37,952 nucleotides of DNA from Willaertia magna (taxonomy: Eukaryota; Heterolobosea; Eutetramitea; Acrasida; Naegleriidae), in contig CADWAF010004185.1 in assembly GCA_902984215.1 (NCBI GenBank), forward strand, positions 1 to 37,952, in the 5' to 3' direction. A model generated the notes under the pieces. It saw only the letters and a list, made by a program, of their open reading frames with translations, was not told where the DNA came from and did not search any database. Made by a program: the position numbers and the translations under genes. Shown here piece after piece: positions 9,790-18,147 of this stretch. Position 1 is the first letter of the stretch, and the number at the start of each line of letters is the position of its first letter.

Positions 9790-10851
9790 ATGACAAAAAA
9801 TAATTTTCAAAAATTAAAAAAAATGAAAAGCATCCTTTCTTCTTCTTCTTTCTTTAAGAATCACAACAACAAACATTTCCTAAATTTTATTGTGAAAAAG
9901 AGAAATTATAGTACTTCTTTTCATCCAATTGAAAATATTACTTATAAAGTAATTTCAAGTGGAAATGAAAATAATAATTCAGTTCCCTTAATTATTTTAC
10001 ATGGATTATTTGGATCTTATTTAAATTTTACAACATTTGCAAAGAATTATAGTTTAAAAAATCAAACAAATATTTATTTAGTTAATTTAAGAAATCACTC
10101 AGATGAACAAAATCATTCACCAATTATGAATTATATTGAAATGGCATCAGATTTAGCAAATTTTATTAAAACTCAAAAATTAGAACAATTTGATTTATTT
10201 GGTTTTAGTTTAGGCGGGAAAACATCAATGTCAGCTTGTCTATCAACATTACCTTTCTTACAAGATAATGTAAATAAAAAAGTAAGGAGATTAATTATTG
10301 GAGACATTAGTCCATTACCATTAATGGATGGTGATTGGGATATTCCACACGTTGTAAATTCATTATTAAAAGTAGATCAAAATTTAAATAAAATAAAATC
10401 TAGACATGAGGCAGATGATTTATTAAAAAATGATATTCCAAATATAGAAGTTAGAAACTTTTTATTAAGTAACTTGACAAGAAGGGACAATGAAAAACCA
10501 TTTGAATGGAAATTTAACTTGAAGGCAATCTCTGAAAATCTACCTCACTTGGCTGATTTCCCTTTTAAAACACAAGAAACAATCCAAGAATTAAAAGAAA
10601 AAGAAATTATTAATTTAGATTGGAAACCATTTACTAAGAAAACTTTCTTTTTAAAAGGAGAGAAGAGTCAATTATTAAAATTAGAAAATGATAGAACGAA
10701 AAGTGCTTTAAAACAATTCTTTCCAAATTATGAATCTTTTCAATTTGATAATTGTGGACATTGGATTCATGCAGAAAATCCAAAATTATTTTTTGAAAAG
10801 ATGGAAGAATATTTAAATTGTTCAAAATGGGAAGCAAGTGATTATTTTTAA
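9790..10851 (+). CDS. ABHD11-like mitochondrial alpha/beta hydrolase
   Basis: The frame is open from 9739, but its first codon there is TTG. The first ATG is at 9790 (353 aa), and a second at 9823 (342 aa) is also possible. The N-terminus is basic and Ser/Phe-rich, ending KKRNYSTSF, which looks like a mitochondrial presequence. The hydrolase fold shows the oxyanion motif ILHGLFGS, the nucleophile elbow GFSLGG (Ser about 140 counting from 9790), a GDISPLP segment and the catalytic His in NCGHWIHAENP. The GDISPLP, FLKGEKSQLL and GHWIHAE blocks match ABHD11, a serine hydrolase of mitochondria linked in animals to protection of lipoylated 2-oxoglutarate dehydrogenase. The substrate here is unknown. 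The stop lies 8 nt from the stop of the convergent gene. Confidence 0.88.
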   Translation: MTKNNFQKLKKMKSILSSSSFFKNHNNKHFLNFIVKKRNYSTSFHPIENITYKVISSGNENNNSVPLIILHGLFGSYLNFTTFAKNYSLKNQTNIYLVNLRNHSDEQNHSPIMNYIEMASDLANFIKTQKLEQFDLFGFSLGGKTSMSACLSTLPFLQDNVNKKVRRLIIGDISPLPLMDGDWDIPHVVNSLLKVDQNLNKIKSRHEADDLLKNDIPNIEVRNFLLSNLTRRDNEKPFEWKFNLKAISENLPHLADFPFKTQETIQELKEKEIINLDWKPFTKKTFFLKGEKSQLLKLENDRTKSALKQFFPNYESFQFDNCGHWIHAENPKLFFEKMEEYLNCSKWEASDYF

Positions 10852-10859
10852 ATAAATAT

Positions 10860-11673
10860 TTAAATTTTATTTACAAATAAATAATTTAATAATACTATAA
10901 AAAGAGTAAAGAATAAAAATGGTTGATAATTTAAATTAGAAGATGAAGTTGTACATGGTGATGTTTGTGGTGAATTGTAATCATCTGAATTTGTTAATCC
11001 AGCTGTATTTAATGCACAAAAATATTTAAATTTTAAATCTAAATCTGGATTTATCCAAAATACTCCTTGATAAAACCAATTGAATGGATTGTAACCCAAA
11101 TCTCTATTCCAACATCTGTCAATCAATCAAATATTTCAAATTAATCTAAATATAAACAGATACTTACGATTCAGTATATTGAATACAATCATTATAACAA
11201 ACATCATAAGTTATATTAGTAACTGGATCACAAGATCCAAAACTTCTCATACAAGCAAATCTTTTCCATGATTTTGTACAAGCTCCATCGTCAGGTAAGA
11301 ACCTTGCATTGTTATCAAAATTCTTTAAAAGTCTTGAATCTTCATCTGTTGCATTATTTAATAAACAACTAAATTATTTAATAATTGTTTTATAATTAAT
11401 ATAAACTTACACATAAGTTGAATTTGGTAAATAACGTTCACAAAAAGGTAGAGAACTAGATTGTAATATTTGTTCTTTAGGTACACAAGCTCCTAAACAA
11501 TGTTTATTACCTAAAATTAGTGTTGGGAATAGAGTGATGAAGAGAATAGTTGAAATTAAAAAGATGAATGAGGTTCGGTTCGGCAGTGAAAGAAATTGTT
11601 TTCTAATTGTTTTTTCCGATATAGTCATTATTATGTTGTTGGAAGGGTGTTGTTGTGAAAGAAACGATTTCAT
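10860..11673 (-). CDS. Frizzled-type cysteine-rich domain protein, membrane or GPI-anchored, three exons
   Basis: The exons are 11673-11411, 11368-11168 and 11115-10860. The introns are 11410-11369 (42 nt) and 11167-11116 (52 nt), both with GTAAGT. The product is 239 aa. The frame continues upstream of 11673 but only to a TTG, so the ATG at 11673 is chosen. A second Met 15 residues on would give a shorter leader. A hydrophobic helix (FIFLISTILFITLF) acts as signal peptide or anchor. The ectodomain has eleven Cys, and the block RFACMRSFGSC...DVCYNDCIQYTESC has the frizzled CRD spacing C-x6-C, then C-x3-C-x6-C. The C-terminus is a Ser-rich stretch plus a hydrophobic tail (FLFFTLFIVLLNYLF), fitting a GPI signal or a single membrane helix. 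A cell-surface receptor or adhesion role is inferred; no ligand is evident. Confidence 0.8.
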
Positions 11674-11789
11674 TATTTTTTTTTGTGTAATTTGCTGAAT
11701 GATGCCTGACAGAAGATGACGGTTTTTTGTACTTTTCAACTGTGAAATCAACTATCAGCCAAAACATAATTTATTTAAAATTACAAACT

Positions 11790-12044
11790 TTATTTTTGGG
11801 TAATCTGTTTTTTAAATTGATCATATTGAATTTTATTAATAACACCCTTCTTTAAATATTCATCTAATTGTTTAATCATTTCTTCAGTAGTACCTTTTAA
11901 TTCAATAGCTTGTTGTTTATTAGTTTGTTTTGATGTAGAAGATGAAGATTTATTTGATTTATCATTTCCAATCCCGAACATTTCACCTAAACCATCATCA
12001 ACTGTTTGATTACGGTTTTTAAATGCATCACTATTCCAAGACAT
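11790..12044 (-). CDS. Small SHOCT-like protein
   Basis: The 84-aa frame starts at the ATG at 12044. The N-terminus is MSWNSDAFKNRNQ, followed by a Gly/Ser/Lys-rich linker. The last 35 residues (TTEEMIKQLDEYLKKGVI, then YDQFKKQI) resemble the SHOCT motif, a short helix-turn-helix 'L..L...G.I....F...K' found at C-termini of many small proteins and thought to mediate oligomerisation. No other domain is present. It is preceded by the divergent Nudix gene 175 nt away, and its stop is 116 nt from the ATG of the frizzled-CRD gene. The function is unknown; the SHOCT likeness is by eye and moderate. Confidence 0.7.
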   Translation of the reverse strand: MSWNSDAFKNRNQTVDDGLGEMFGIGNDKSNKSSSSTSKQTNKQQAIELKGTTEEMIKQLDEYLKKGVINKIQYDQFKKQITQK

Positions 12045-12219
12045 TTTTTATTTAAAGTGTTTTATTACAAAAGATGATCATCACTTTATTGTTTGATTGG
12101 TTATTGTTACTACGCAAATGGTTTGGACTCCAGTTACTAATGATAATTGTTGAAAATTTGAATGAAGTGAAGTTTGAATGGAACAATGAAGTTGTTATAA
12201 ATGTTGAATTGTAAACAAC

Positions 12220-13020
12220 ATGACAATAATACCAAGATCTAAAAAAATGTTTGGGTTGAAGTTTGGTCACCAAAAAGAATTAACTTATTGTTGTCCATAT
12301 ACTGGTTGTTATGAAAAGAATAAACAAGAATATTCCGAAAATGATTTAGTTAATCACTGTATAACAGTTCATTGTAGAGAGAATTCAAAACAAGTCTGTC
12401 CAATCTGTACAATAAGAAATAGAGATGATTCATTAAAAGGATCGAGAACTTGGGGCTTTTCAACTCATATTTATTATGAACATGGTGAACAAGCAACGAA
12501 AGAACAGAAAGAAAAGAATAAAATTAAAGAGTATAAAGAAAAACAACCTACTTATGCTTTTGCATTGGTTGTTGTTAGAAATCCATTGACTGGTAAATAT
12601 TTATTAGTTGAAGAGAGTTGTAATCAAGGCTATTGGCTTCCTGGAGGAAGGGTAGACCCAGGTGAAAGATTTGAAGAAGCAGCTATTAGAGAAACTATAG
12701 AAGAAGCAGGAATTGAGATAACTCTGAAAGGTATTATAAGAATTGAATATTCACCTTATAAAGATGGTGGAGCAAGAGAAAGAATAATATTCTATGGTGA
12801 ACCTAATGATCCACATGCCCAACCAAAAACCATTCCTGATTTTGAAAGTGTTGGGGCTGAATGGTTTTCTTATGATGAATTTGAGGAGTACTTTTTAGAG
12901 AAGAAAACAAAACATTTAAGAAGTCATGAACCTATTGATTTCTTTAAATATGTTCATTTGGGAAAACAAATTTACCCAATTGACTTGTTAACTCTTGAAG
13001 GTTCTCCTGTAAATATTTAA
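12220..13020 (+). CDS. C2H2-type zinc-finger/Nudix hydrolase fusion
   Basis: The product is 266 aa from the ATG at 12220; an ATG at 12247 is also possible. Residues 25-51 hold C-x4-C-x15-H-x4-H and residues 60-88 hold C-x2-C-x19-H-x4-H, which look like two zinc fingers. After a Lys/Glu-rich linker (about 90-108) comes a Nudix domain. Its full Nudix box lies at about 133-155: GRVDPGERFEEAAIRETIEE, matching G-x5-E-x7-RE-x2-EE-x-G, with the metal-binding glutamates present. Nudix enzymes hydrolyse nucleoside diphosphates linked to another group. The substrate cannot be read from the sequence. Zinc fingers ahead of a Nudix domain are unusual and suggest a nucleic-acid or protein targeting function. 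Confidence 0.9.
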   Translation: MTIIPRSKKMFGLKFGHQKELTYCCPYTGCYEKNKQEYSENDLVNHCITVHCRENSKQVCPICTIRNRDDSLKGSRTWGFSTHIYYEHGEQATKEQKEKNKIKEYKEKQPTYAFALVVVRNPLTGKYLLVEESCNQGYWLPGGRVDPGERFEEAAIRETIEEAGIEITLKGIIRIEYSPYKDGGARERIIFYGEPNDPHAQPKTIPDFESVGAEWFSYDEFEEYFLEKKTKHLRSHEPIDFFKYVHLGKQIYPIDLLTLEGSPVNI

Positions 13021-13185
13021 ACATTGTAAATTATTATCGTAAAAAATTCAAATAAATTAATTTATTTTAATTTAATTAAAGAACAAATTTAAGAGCTCTT
13101 AATGAGCGTGAAAAACTTCAAACTAAACCTCACTTGCTCATAATATCTACAAAGAATGTTACTCACAACAACTTTTGTCAACCAA

Positions 13186-15258
13186 TTAATATTTAACAAC
13201 GACCTTTTGTCTGGACATTGGCTCTGCAAAAATCTTTTGTTGATTTCTTTCTTCTTGTTTGAAAGAATCCTTAATTGTTTTCTTTTGTTCACGTTTTTGT
13301 TTTTTCATTTCCTTCATCTTTTGTTTTCTTTCCTTCTTCTCTTCCTTAGTTTCAGTTTTCTTTCTTGCTTGACCCATATTAACTACATCTTCAAAGTCTT
13401 CTTCAGTAACTTCTTCTTCAGTCATATTCTTATTATCTAAAACACCAAGAGGCATTCCTGTTTTAGTGGAGAGTTTAATTTGTTTCTTCTTCTTTCCTAA
13501 TGAATCATCAATAACAGATGGATGATTATAAATACTAGAATACGTTGATAAAATAGTTTCACAATCCCATCGACTATCTTTTTCTTTAATTGCTATCACC
13601 TCTGTTTCACCATTTTCTTCTTCTTTCTCTAATTTCTCTAAAATAGCAAAAGACCTCTTTACTCTTTCTTCAGGCGTTAATTCATATTGTTTATCTAAAT
13701 CGTCTTTTCTAAATACAACAACACCTTCAGGTAATTCTGCTTGAATTTTTTGTAATTCTTCATCTGTTATTTCATTAGACTTTTTAAATTCACCTGCTCC
13801 AAATTGTTTTCTTTGGTGTGTGAAGAATTCTTCTAATAAATCATTCATTTGATGAATATCAATCTTCTTTCTATTCTTAAATCTTGGATCATTATCATCT
13901 AACTCACCAATTTGATCGTCGCTATATGCTGTCTTAAATAATGTTTCAAACTTCTCATCAAATGCTTTTTTAGCTTCTTTTGGATCTACTTCCTCAATTT
14001 CTTCATCATCTTCATCTTCCCAATCTCCATCCTCATCGTCCTCTATTATCTTTAAAATTTCTTCTTCAGAAAACTTTATATTCTTCTTTATATCTTTTGG
14101 AAGGAAATTATTATTATTTGTTTTAAGAATTGACTTCTTTGGTTGTGGCTTTACTTCCTCTTCTTCTTCTTCCCAATCATCATCATCGTCCTCTTCTTCT
14201 ATTACAATTTGTTGTTTCTTACTAGGAACTTGTTGTTTTGGAACTGGTTTGTTGTTATTAAATGCGACTGATTTCTTTATAGGTTTCTTTGGAATTTCTT
14301 CTTCCTCTTCTTCTTCCCATTCTTCATCTTCATCAATAATATCTAAAACTTCTTCATCTATAGGTTTAGATTTCTTTTTATCTCCAAACATGGATTCAAT
14401 AAAATCTACATGTTTATTGTATTTTTCTTTTGTCAATTCTTCCTCTTCTTCTTCCTCATTGACTTCTTCTTCTGCGCGTTCCATCACAAATTCTTGAACT
14501 ATGTTATCAAAAAATTCATCATAATCTTCGCCATATTCTTCTTCATCAACTTCTTTCGCATCCTCTTCCTCAATAACTCTTGATATTTCTTCATCTATTT
14601 TTCCATATTTCTCAACACCATAAGCCTTAAAATCAGGCTTTAACAAGAAAGGTGCTGGGAGTTCTTCATTATTTAATTCAATAGGTTCTTCTTCCTCTAG
14701 TTCATTAGATTGAATTTCTTTCTTTTTTACTACTTTTTCTTCTTCCTCTTCTTCCTCATCTTCTTCAAATTCTTCAAATTCTACATCTTCTTTATCGTTT
14801 GATTCAAAAAGTTCTTTTGGAGGTTGTAAAACATCTTCTGAGAAAGCACTCATAAAGTTTTTACCACTCAAACCTCTAATATGTTTTGAGTAATCATATC
14901 CGTCATCAGGAAAGTAACCATTACAAGTTCTGTGTAATCTTTCCTTTTTTTCTTCTTCGGTTTCATCTCGTTCAAATTCTTCTTCCTCTTCATCAAAATA
15001 AATATCATCATCTTCTTCAGTTATACCTCCTTTTCTTTGAATATCCATTAATCTTTCAAGTCCGGACATAGTTTTTTTCTCTCTTTCATTTAAACTAATA
15101 GAACTTCCTAAAGTTTGTTTAAATTCATTAAATAATTCTTTAGCTTGTTGAGTTCTACCCTTTTTCATAGGAACCCATTGTACGGATTTCCCATCTTCAC
15201 CAGGTATCAATTTAAAGGAAATACTATTCTTTTTATCAATAAATTGTTTTTTACCCAT
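13186..15258 (-). CDS. LTV1: LTV1, 40S ribosome biogenesis factor
   Basis: A single-exon 690-aa protein from the ATG at 15258. The N-terminus, MGKKQFIDKKNSISFKLI, and the DDGYDYSKHIRGLSG block match the LTV1 start. The WDCETILSTYSSIYNHP block is the LTV1 signature, and the C-terminal KERKQKMKEMKKQKREQKK helix ending in FAEPMSRQK is also typical. LTV1 chaperones assembly of Rps3, Rps10 and Rps20 on the pre-40S head and is released after phosphorylation by CK1. The centre is expanded: several acidic blocks with a Trp (DWEEEEEE, EEWEEEEEEE, DGDWEDEDDEE) alternate with basic KKS-type motifs. This makes the protein longer than yeast or human LTV1. Its 3' end is 165 nt from the convergent Nudix gene. 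Confidence 0.93.
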   Translation of the reverse strand: MGKKQFIDKKNSISFKLIPGEDGKSVQWVPMKKGRTQQAKELFNEFKQTLGSSISLNEREKKTMSGLERLMDIQRKGGITEEDDDIYFDEEEEEFERDETEEEKKERLHRTCNGYFPDDGYDYSKHIRGLSGKNFMSAFSEDVLQPPKELFESNDKEDVEFEEFEEDEEEEEEEKVVKKKEIQSNELEEEEPIELNNEELPAPFLLKPDFKAYGVEKYGKIDEEISRVIEEEDAKEVDEEEYGEDYDEFFDNIVQEFVMERAEEEVNEEEEEEELTKEKYNKHVDFIESMFGDKKKSKPIDEEVLDIIDEDEEWEEEEEEEIPKKPIKKSVAFNNNKPVPKQQVPSKKQQIVIEEEDDDDDWEEEEEEVKPQPKKSILKTNNNNFLPKDIKKNIKFSEEEILKIIEDDEDGDWEDEDDEEIEEVDPKEAKKAFDEKFETLFKTAYSDDQIGELDDNDPRFKNRKKIDIHQMNDLLEEFFTHQRKQFGAGEFKKSNEITDEELQKIQAELPEGVVVFRKDDLDKQYELTPEERVKRSFAILEKLEKEEENGETEVIAIKEKDSRWDCETILSTYSSIYNHPSVIDDSLGKKKKQIKLSTKTGMPLGVLDNKNMTEEEVTEEDFEDVVNMGQARKKTETKEEKKERKQKMKEMKKQKREQKKTIKDSFKQEERNQQKIFAEPMSRQKVVVKY

Positions 15259-15602
15259 TTTTTACTTCAAATTTTTCTTCGTCAAAAAAGTTGAGCATTG
15301 AGCTACTTACACCGCTAGCCTTTGATTATTAGTAATAACAAATAATAAAGAGAGATGTATAAACAAGAAGGGAAAGCAATAAAAATCTATTCTGTTTATC
15401 GTATTGTTTTTATTATTAGAAATACTTTAAGTGATAGTTGCAACTATGTATTCTTATTGTCAGTATCAGATTAAGGTGGACAAGTTGTCGACGACATCAA
15501 CAAATCATACCTTAGATTTTACCAATTTATTTTTTTAAAAAAATTAAAAAATAAAAAAAAGCCTAAAAATCTCTATCTCTCTATCTTTTTCACAACATCA
15601 TC
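15259..15602. other. Divergent promoter region between LTV1 and CAPZA
   Basis: These 344 nt contain no open frame of note. The region separates the two ATGs and must carry both promoters. There is an A/T-run just before the CAPZA start and a pyrimidine-rich CTCTATCTCTCTATC tract about 25-40 nt upstream of it. I see no RNA gene. Confidence 0.6.
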
Positions 15603-16454
15603 ATGTCTGAATTATCTACTGAAGATATATTACGTATTGTTCGTCATTTTCTTTTAAGTTCCCCTCCAGGACAATTTGAAGATGTTCTCCATGATGTTAG
15701 AGAGTTAGTTAGTAATGATGATTTAATAAATACTGGAGCATATGATATTTTCCGTACTTATAATATTGAACAATTAATCCCAGTAGAAGTACCTGAAAAA
15801 AACTATAAGGTTATTCTTTCTAAATACAATGAAATGGAACAATCAGTTTACTTAGATCCAGCAGGTGATGAATTATTAGAAGTTGATCATGTTAAAGGAG
15901 TTGTTAAATCAGCAAATCCAAATCCTAATCCAATAGATTCCGAACTTAAACAAAAGAGAGATCAATTAGAAAAGGCTGTACAAAAGTATATTGAAGAACA
16001 TTATCTCTCTGGAGGTATTGCAAATGTTTTCCCAGCTTTAAAAGATGATCAAAAAGGTGAATTAATTGTTTGTATTACTGCAAGTAAATTCAATGAAAAG
16101 AACTTTTGGAGTGGTAGATGGAGATCTGTTTATCGTGTTTCTTTACAAGAAGAAGGTAAAGCAAAGGTTTCCGGCATAATGAAGGTTAACGTTCACTATT
16201 ATGAAAATGGTAATGTTCAATTAAATACTTCAAGAGAACATGGTGAAACTGTTGATTCTGGTGATCAATGGGCTGAAAATGTTGTTAAAGTTTTAAGAAA
16301 GGCTGAAGGTAACTTCCAAACTCAAATTGATACTGCATGTAATAATTTGAATGATACCTTTAAGAGTTTAAGACGTCCATTACCTCTTACTAAAACTTTA
16401 TTCGATTTTGCTTCATCTCAACACAAATTAGCTAAAGAATTCGGAAATCAATAA
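15603..16454 (+). CDS. CAPZA: F-actin capping protein alpha subunit
   Basis: A single-exon 283-aa protein, the usual length for the alpha subunit. The family N-terminus is present (ILRIVRHFLLSSPPGQFEDV, then NDDLIN). The central ISAs..FWSGRWRS-type segment reads CITASKFNEKNFWSGRWRSV here, followed by VHYYENGNVQL and a C-terminal amphipathic LRRPLPLTKTLFDF. With the beta subunit it caps actin filament barbed ends and so controls filament growth, which fits an actively crawling amoeba. The beta subunit is not in this window. The start is the first ATG after a pyrimidine-rich leader. Confidence 0.96.
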   Translation: MSELSTEDILRIVRHFLLSSPPGQFEDVLHDVRELVSNDDLINTGAYDIFRTYNIEQLIPVEVPEKNYKVILSKYNEMEQSVYLDPAGDELLEVDHVKGVVKSANPNPNPIDSELKQKRDQLEKAVQKYIEEHYLSGGIANVFPALKDDQKGELIVCITASKFNEKNFWSGRWRSVYRVSLQEEGKAKVSGIMKVNVHYYENGNVQLNTSREHGETVDSGDQWAENVVKVLRKAEGNFQTQIDTACNNLNDTFKSLRRPLPLTKTLFDFASSQHKLAKEFGNQ

Positions 16455-16688
16455 TTGTGCTTTTTGTAATTTATATAAATAATTTATTTGTTAATTAACT
16501 TTTTTAAATTGAATCATTTACTTTATTGTATAATTCAAGTGATAATACTTATTTTAAATATTATTAATATTTGTTTATTATTATAGTTTACAATTTAAGA
16601 TGGTTGCTAAATAAAGTCATTGTCCACTCAGTATTTAATTCTCTTTGGAATCAAGTCGGTTACTTAACAACAAAAAGAAAACAACAAA

Positions 16689-17315
16689 ATGTCTATGGAA
16701 AATGATGGTGTTTCAATGTTAGAAAAGGACCACAATGAAGTAAGAGGATGGTTTCAAAATTATTTTAACACTAGTGATAGAACTGCCAAACTTCAAATCT
16801 TAAGGGATATTATCAGGGAATTAGTAAGACACAATTCAGCAGAAGAGCAATATGTTTATCCATTAATCACTGACAGATTAGGCATGGATAATATGATTTA
16901 TGAAGGCCACAAACAAGATGAGCAAATCCACAAAGAATTAATGTATTTCCTTGAATACTTTATGGACAGAGCTGGTCCTAACGGCAACCCTCAAGTAATT
17001 GAACTTTTTGACAGGGATGTTAAGAAATTAAGGGACAACGTTGAAGATCACATGAAATTAGAAGAAACTGTTCTTTTCCCTAATTTACGTTTAAAATTAA
17101 CTTCAACTGAATTAGTCAACTTGGGCAACAATATTAAATACGCAAAATCGATTGCTCCAACTCACCCGCACCCCCTAGCACCACAAATTGGAGCTAAATA
17201 TGTACATCCAGTTCAAGGAATGATGGACCAAGCATTTGACACATTAAAGGATTTCAAAGGTCAAATTACTGGTGGAACAGCAAGTCAACAACAACAACAA
17301 CAATCTAAAATGTAA
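16689..17315 (+). CDS. Hemerythrin (HHE)-domain protein
   Basis: The product is 208 aa. The four-helix HHE fold is marked by His15 (EKDHNEVR), His48 with Glu52 (RHNSAEE, an H-x3-E pair), His74/His81 (EGHKQDEQIH) and His121 with Glu125 (DHMKLEE, again H-x3-E). These are the expected ligands of a non-haem di-iron centre. Such domains bind oxygen or iron or sense redox state. Hemerythrin proteins are known in heterolobosean amoebae. After the domain there is an unusual His/Pro-rich stretch (THPHPLAPQIGAKYVHP), then a Gln-run at the very end encoded by (CAA)6. No targeting signal is evident, so it is probably cytosolic. Whether it stores oxygen or iron cannot be told from the sequence. Confidence 0.92.
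   Translation: MSMENDGVSMLEKDHNEVRGWFQNYFNTSDRTAKLQILRDIIRELVRHNSAEEQYVYPLITDRLGMDNMIYEGHKQDEQIHKELMYFLEYFMDRAGPNGNPQVIELFDRDVKKLRDNVEDHMKLEETVLFPNLRLKLTSTELVNLGNNIKYAKSIAPTHPHPLAPQIGAKYVHPVQGMMDQAFDTLKDFKGQITGGTASQQQQQQSKM
17286..17303 (+). repeat. (CAA)6 microsatellite encoding Gln6
   Basis: Six perfect CAA codons lie near the 3' end of the hemerythrin gene, a typical low-complexity expansion site. Confidence 0.9.
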
Positions 17316-17321
17316 ATAAAT

Positions 17322-18104
17322 TTAATTATTAACCTTTTCATATTCCAATGAATCATCTTCATATTTTAAAAACTTTTCAAACATACTTTTCAATCTACTA
17401 GTGTCAAAATTACTTTTACAATATTCTTTAATTATCTTCCAATCACTATCTTTTTGTGGCATAATTAATTCTGGATCAGGTCCACATTCTTCCTCATCAA
17501 CACTAAATGAATATGAAAAAGTAAAGAAATGTAAATTAAATTGATTTGTATAAATATAGTACCAAAGTGTATCATTATTGTAAATAATTTCATTTGTTAA
17601 ATTGATATTTGTTGCAAAATTATTTAATATTCTTTCCATTTCCTCCATTTCATCATCTTCTAAATCTATCATTGGTAAAACATTATTTATTAATTCTATT
17701 TTATTCTTTTCATCTTTTTTTAATTGTTCTAATCTTTGTTTTTCTTTCTTATAAGGAGCTTCTAATATATCTAATTTATACCTTAATGATTGTAGTAGAT
17801 CTGTAACGTAATAAACATTTAATTTATTTACAGGACCTAATAATTCTCTTAATTGTTTTGTTTGAAGATAAAGAATAGAAGATGGATGGTCTAACCAACA
17901 ATCTCTTGTAAATTTTGAAACTTGTGAAAATGGATGATTTTTATAGAAACTAATTATCTCATAATCTAAAATATGTTTTATTATTTCTTCAGGTAATTGA
18001 GAAAAATTATTATTTTGTGATTGATCAACCATTAATTTATTCTTCTTCATCACAATATCATCATCTTTTTGTTGCTCCCTATCACTTGTCTCTTTTCTTT
18101 TCAT
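17322..18104 (-). CDS. Unrecognised protein with an F-box-like N-terminal motif
   Basis: A single-exon 260-aa protein from the ATG at 18104. The N-terminus is Lys/Asp-rich, followed by FSQLPEEIIKHILDYEI and later FSQVSKFTRDCW. This pair has the spacing and hydrophobic pattern of an F-box (LP.EI..HIL ... VSK..R..). The middle is a Lys/Glu-rich predicted coiled coil (KKEKQRLEQLKKDEKNK), and the remainder has no family I recognise. If it is an F-box protein, it would link a target to an SCF ubiquitin ligase. The stop is 7 nt from the hemerythrin stop (convergent), and NTAN1 ends 43 nt upstream on the same strand. Confidence 0.75.
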   Translation of the reverse strand: MKRKETSDREQQKDDDIVMKKNKLMVDQSQNNNFSQLPEEIIKHILDYEIISFYKNHPFSQVSKFTRDCWLDHPSSILYLQTKQLRELLGPVNKLNVYYVTDLLQSLRYKLDILEAPYKKEKQRLEQLKKDEKNKIELINNVLPMIDLEDDEMEEMERILNNFATNINLTNEIIYNNDTLWYYIYTNQFNLHFFTFSYSFSVDEEECGPDPELIMPQKDSDWKIIKEYCKSNFDTSRLKSMFEKFLKYEDDSLEYEKVNN

Positions 18105-18147
18105 TTTTTTAAAAGTGATTATATTTATTCACTACCATATTAATACA

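Noticed and set aside
13156..13440. Plus-strand 94-aa open frame
   Set aside because: Antisense to the LTV1 C-terminus; Phe/Leu-rich reflection of Lys/Glu codons.
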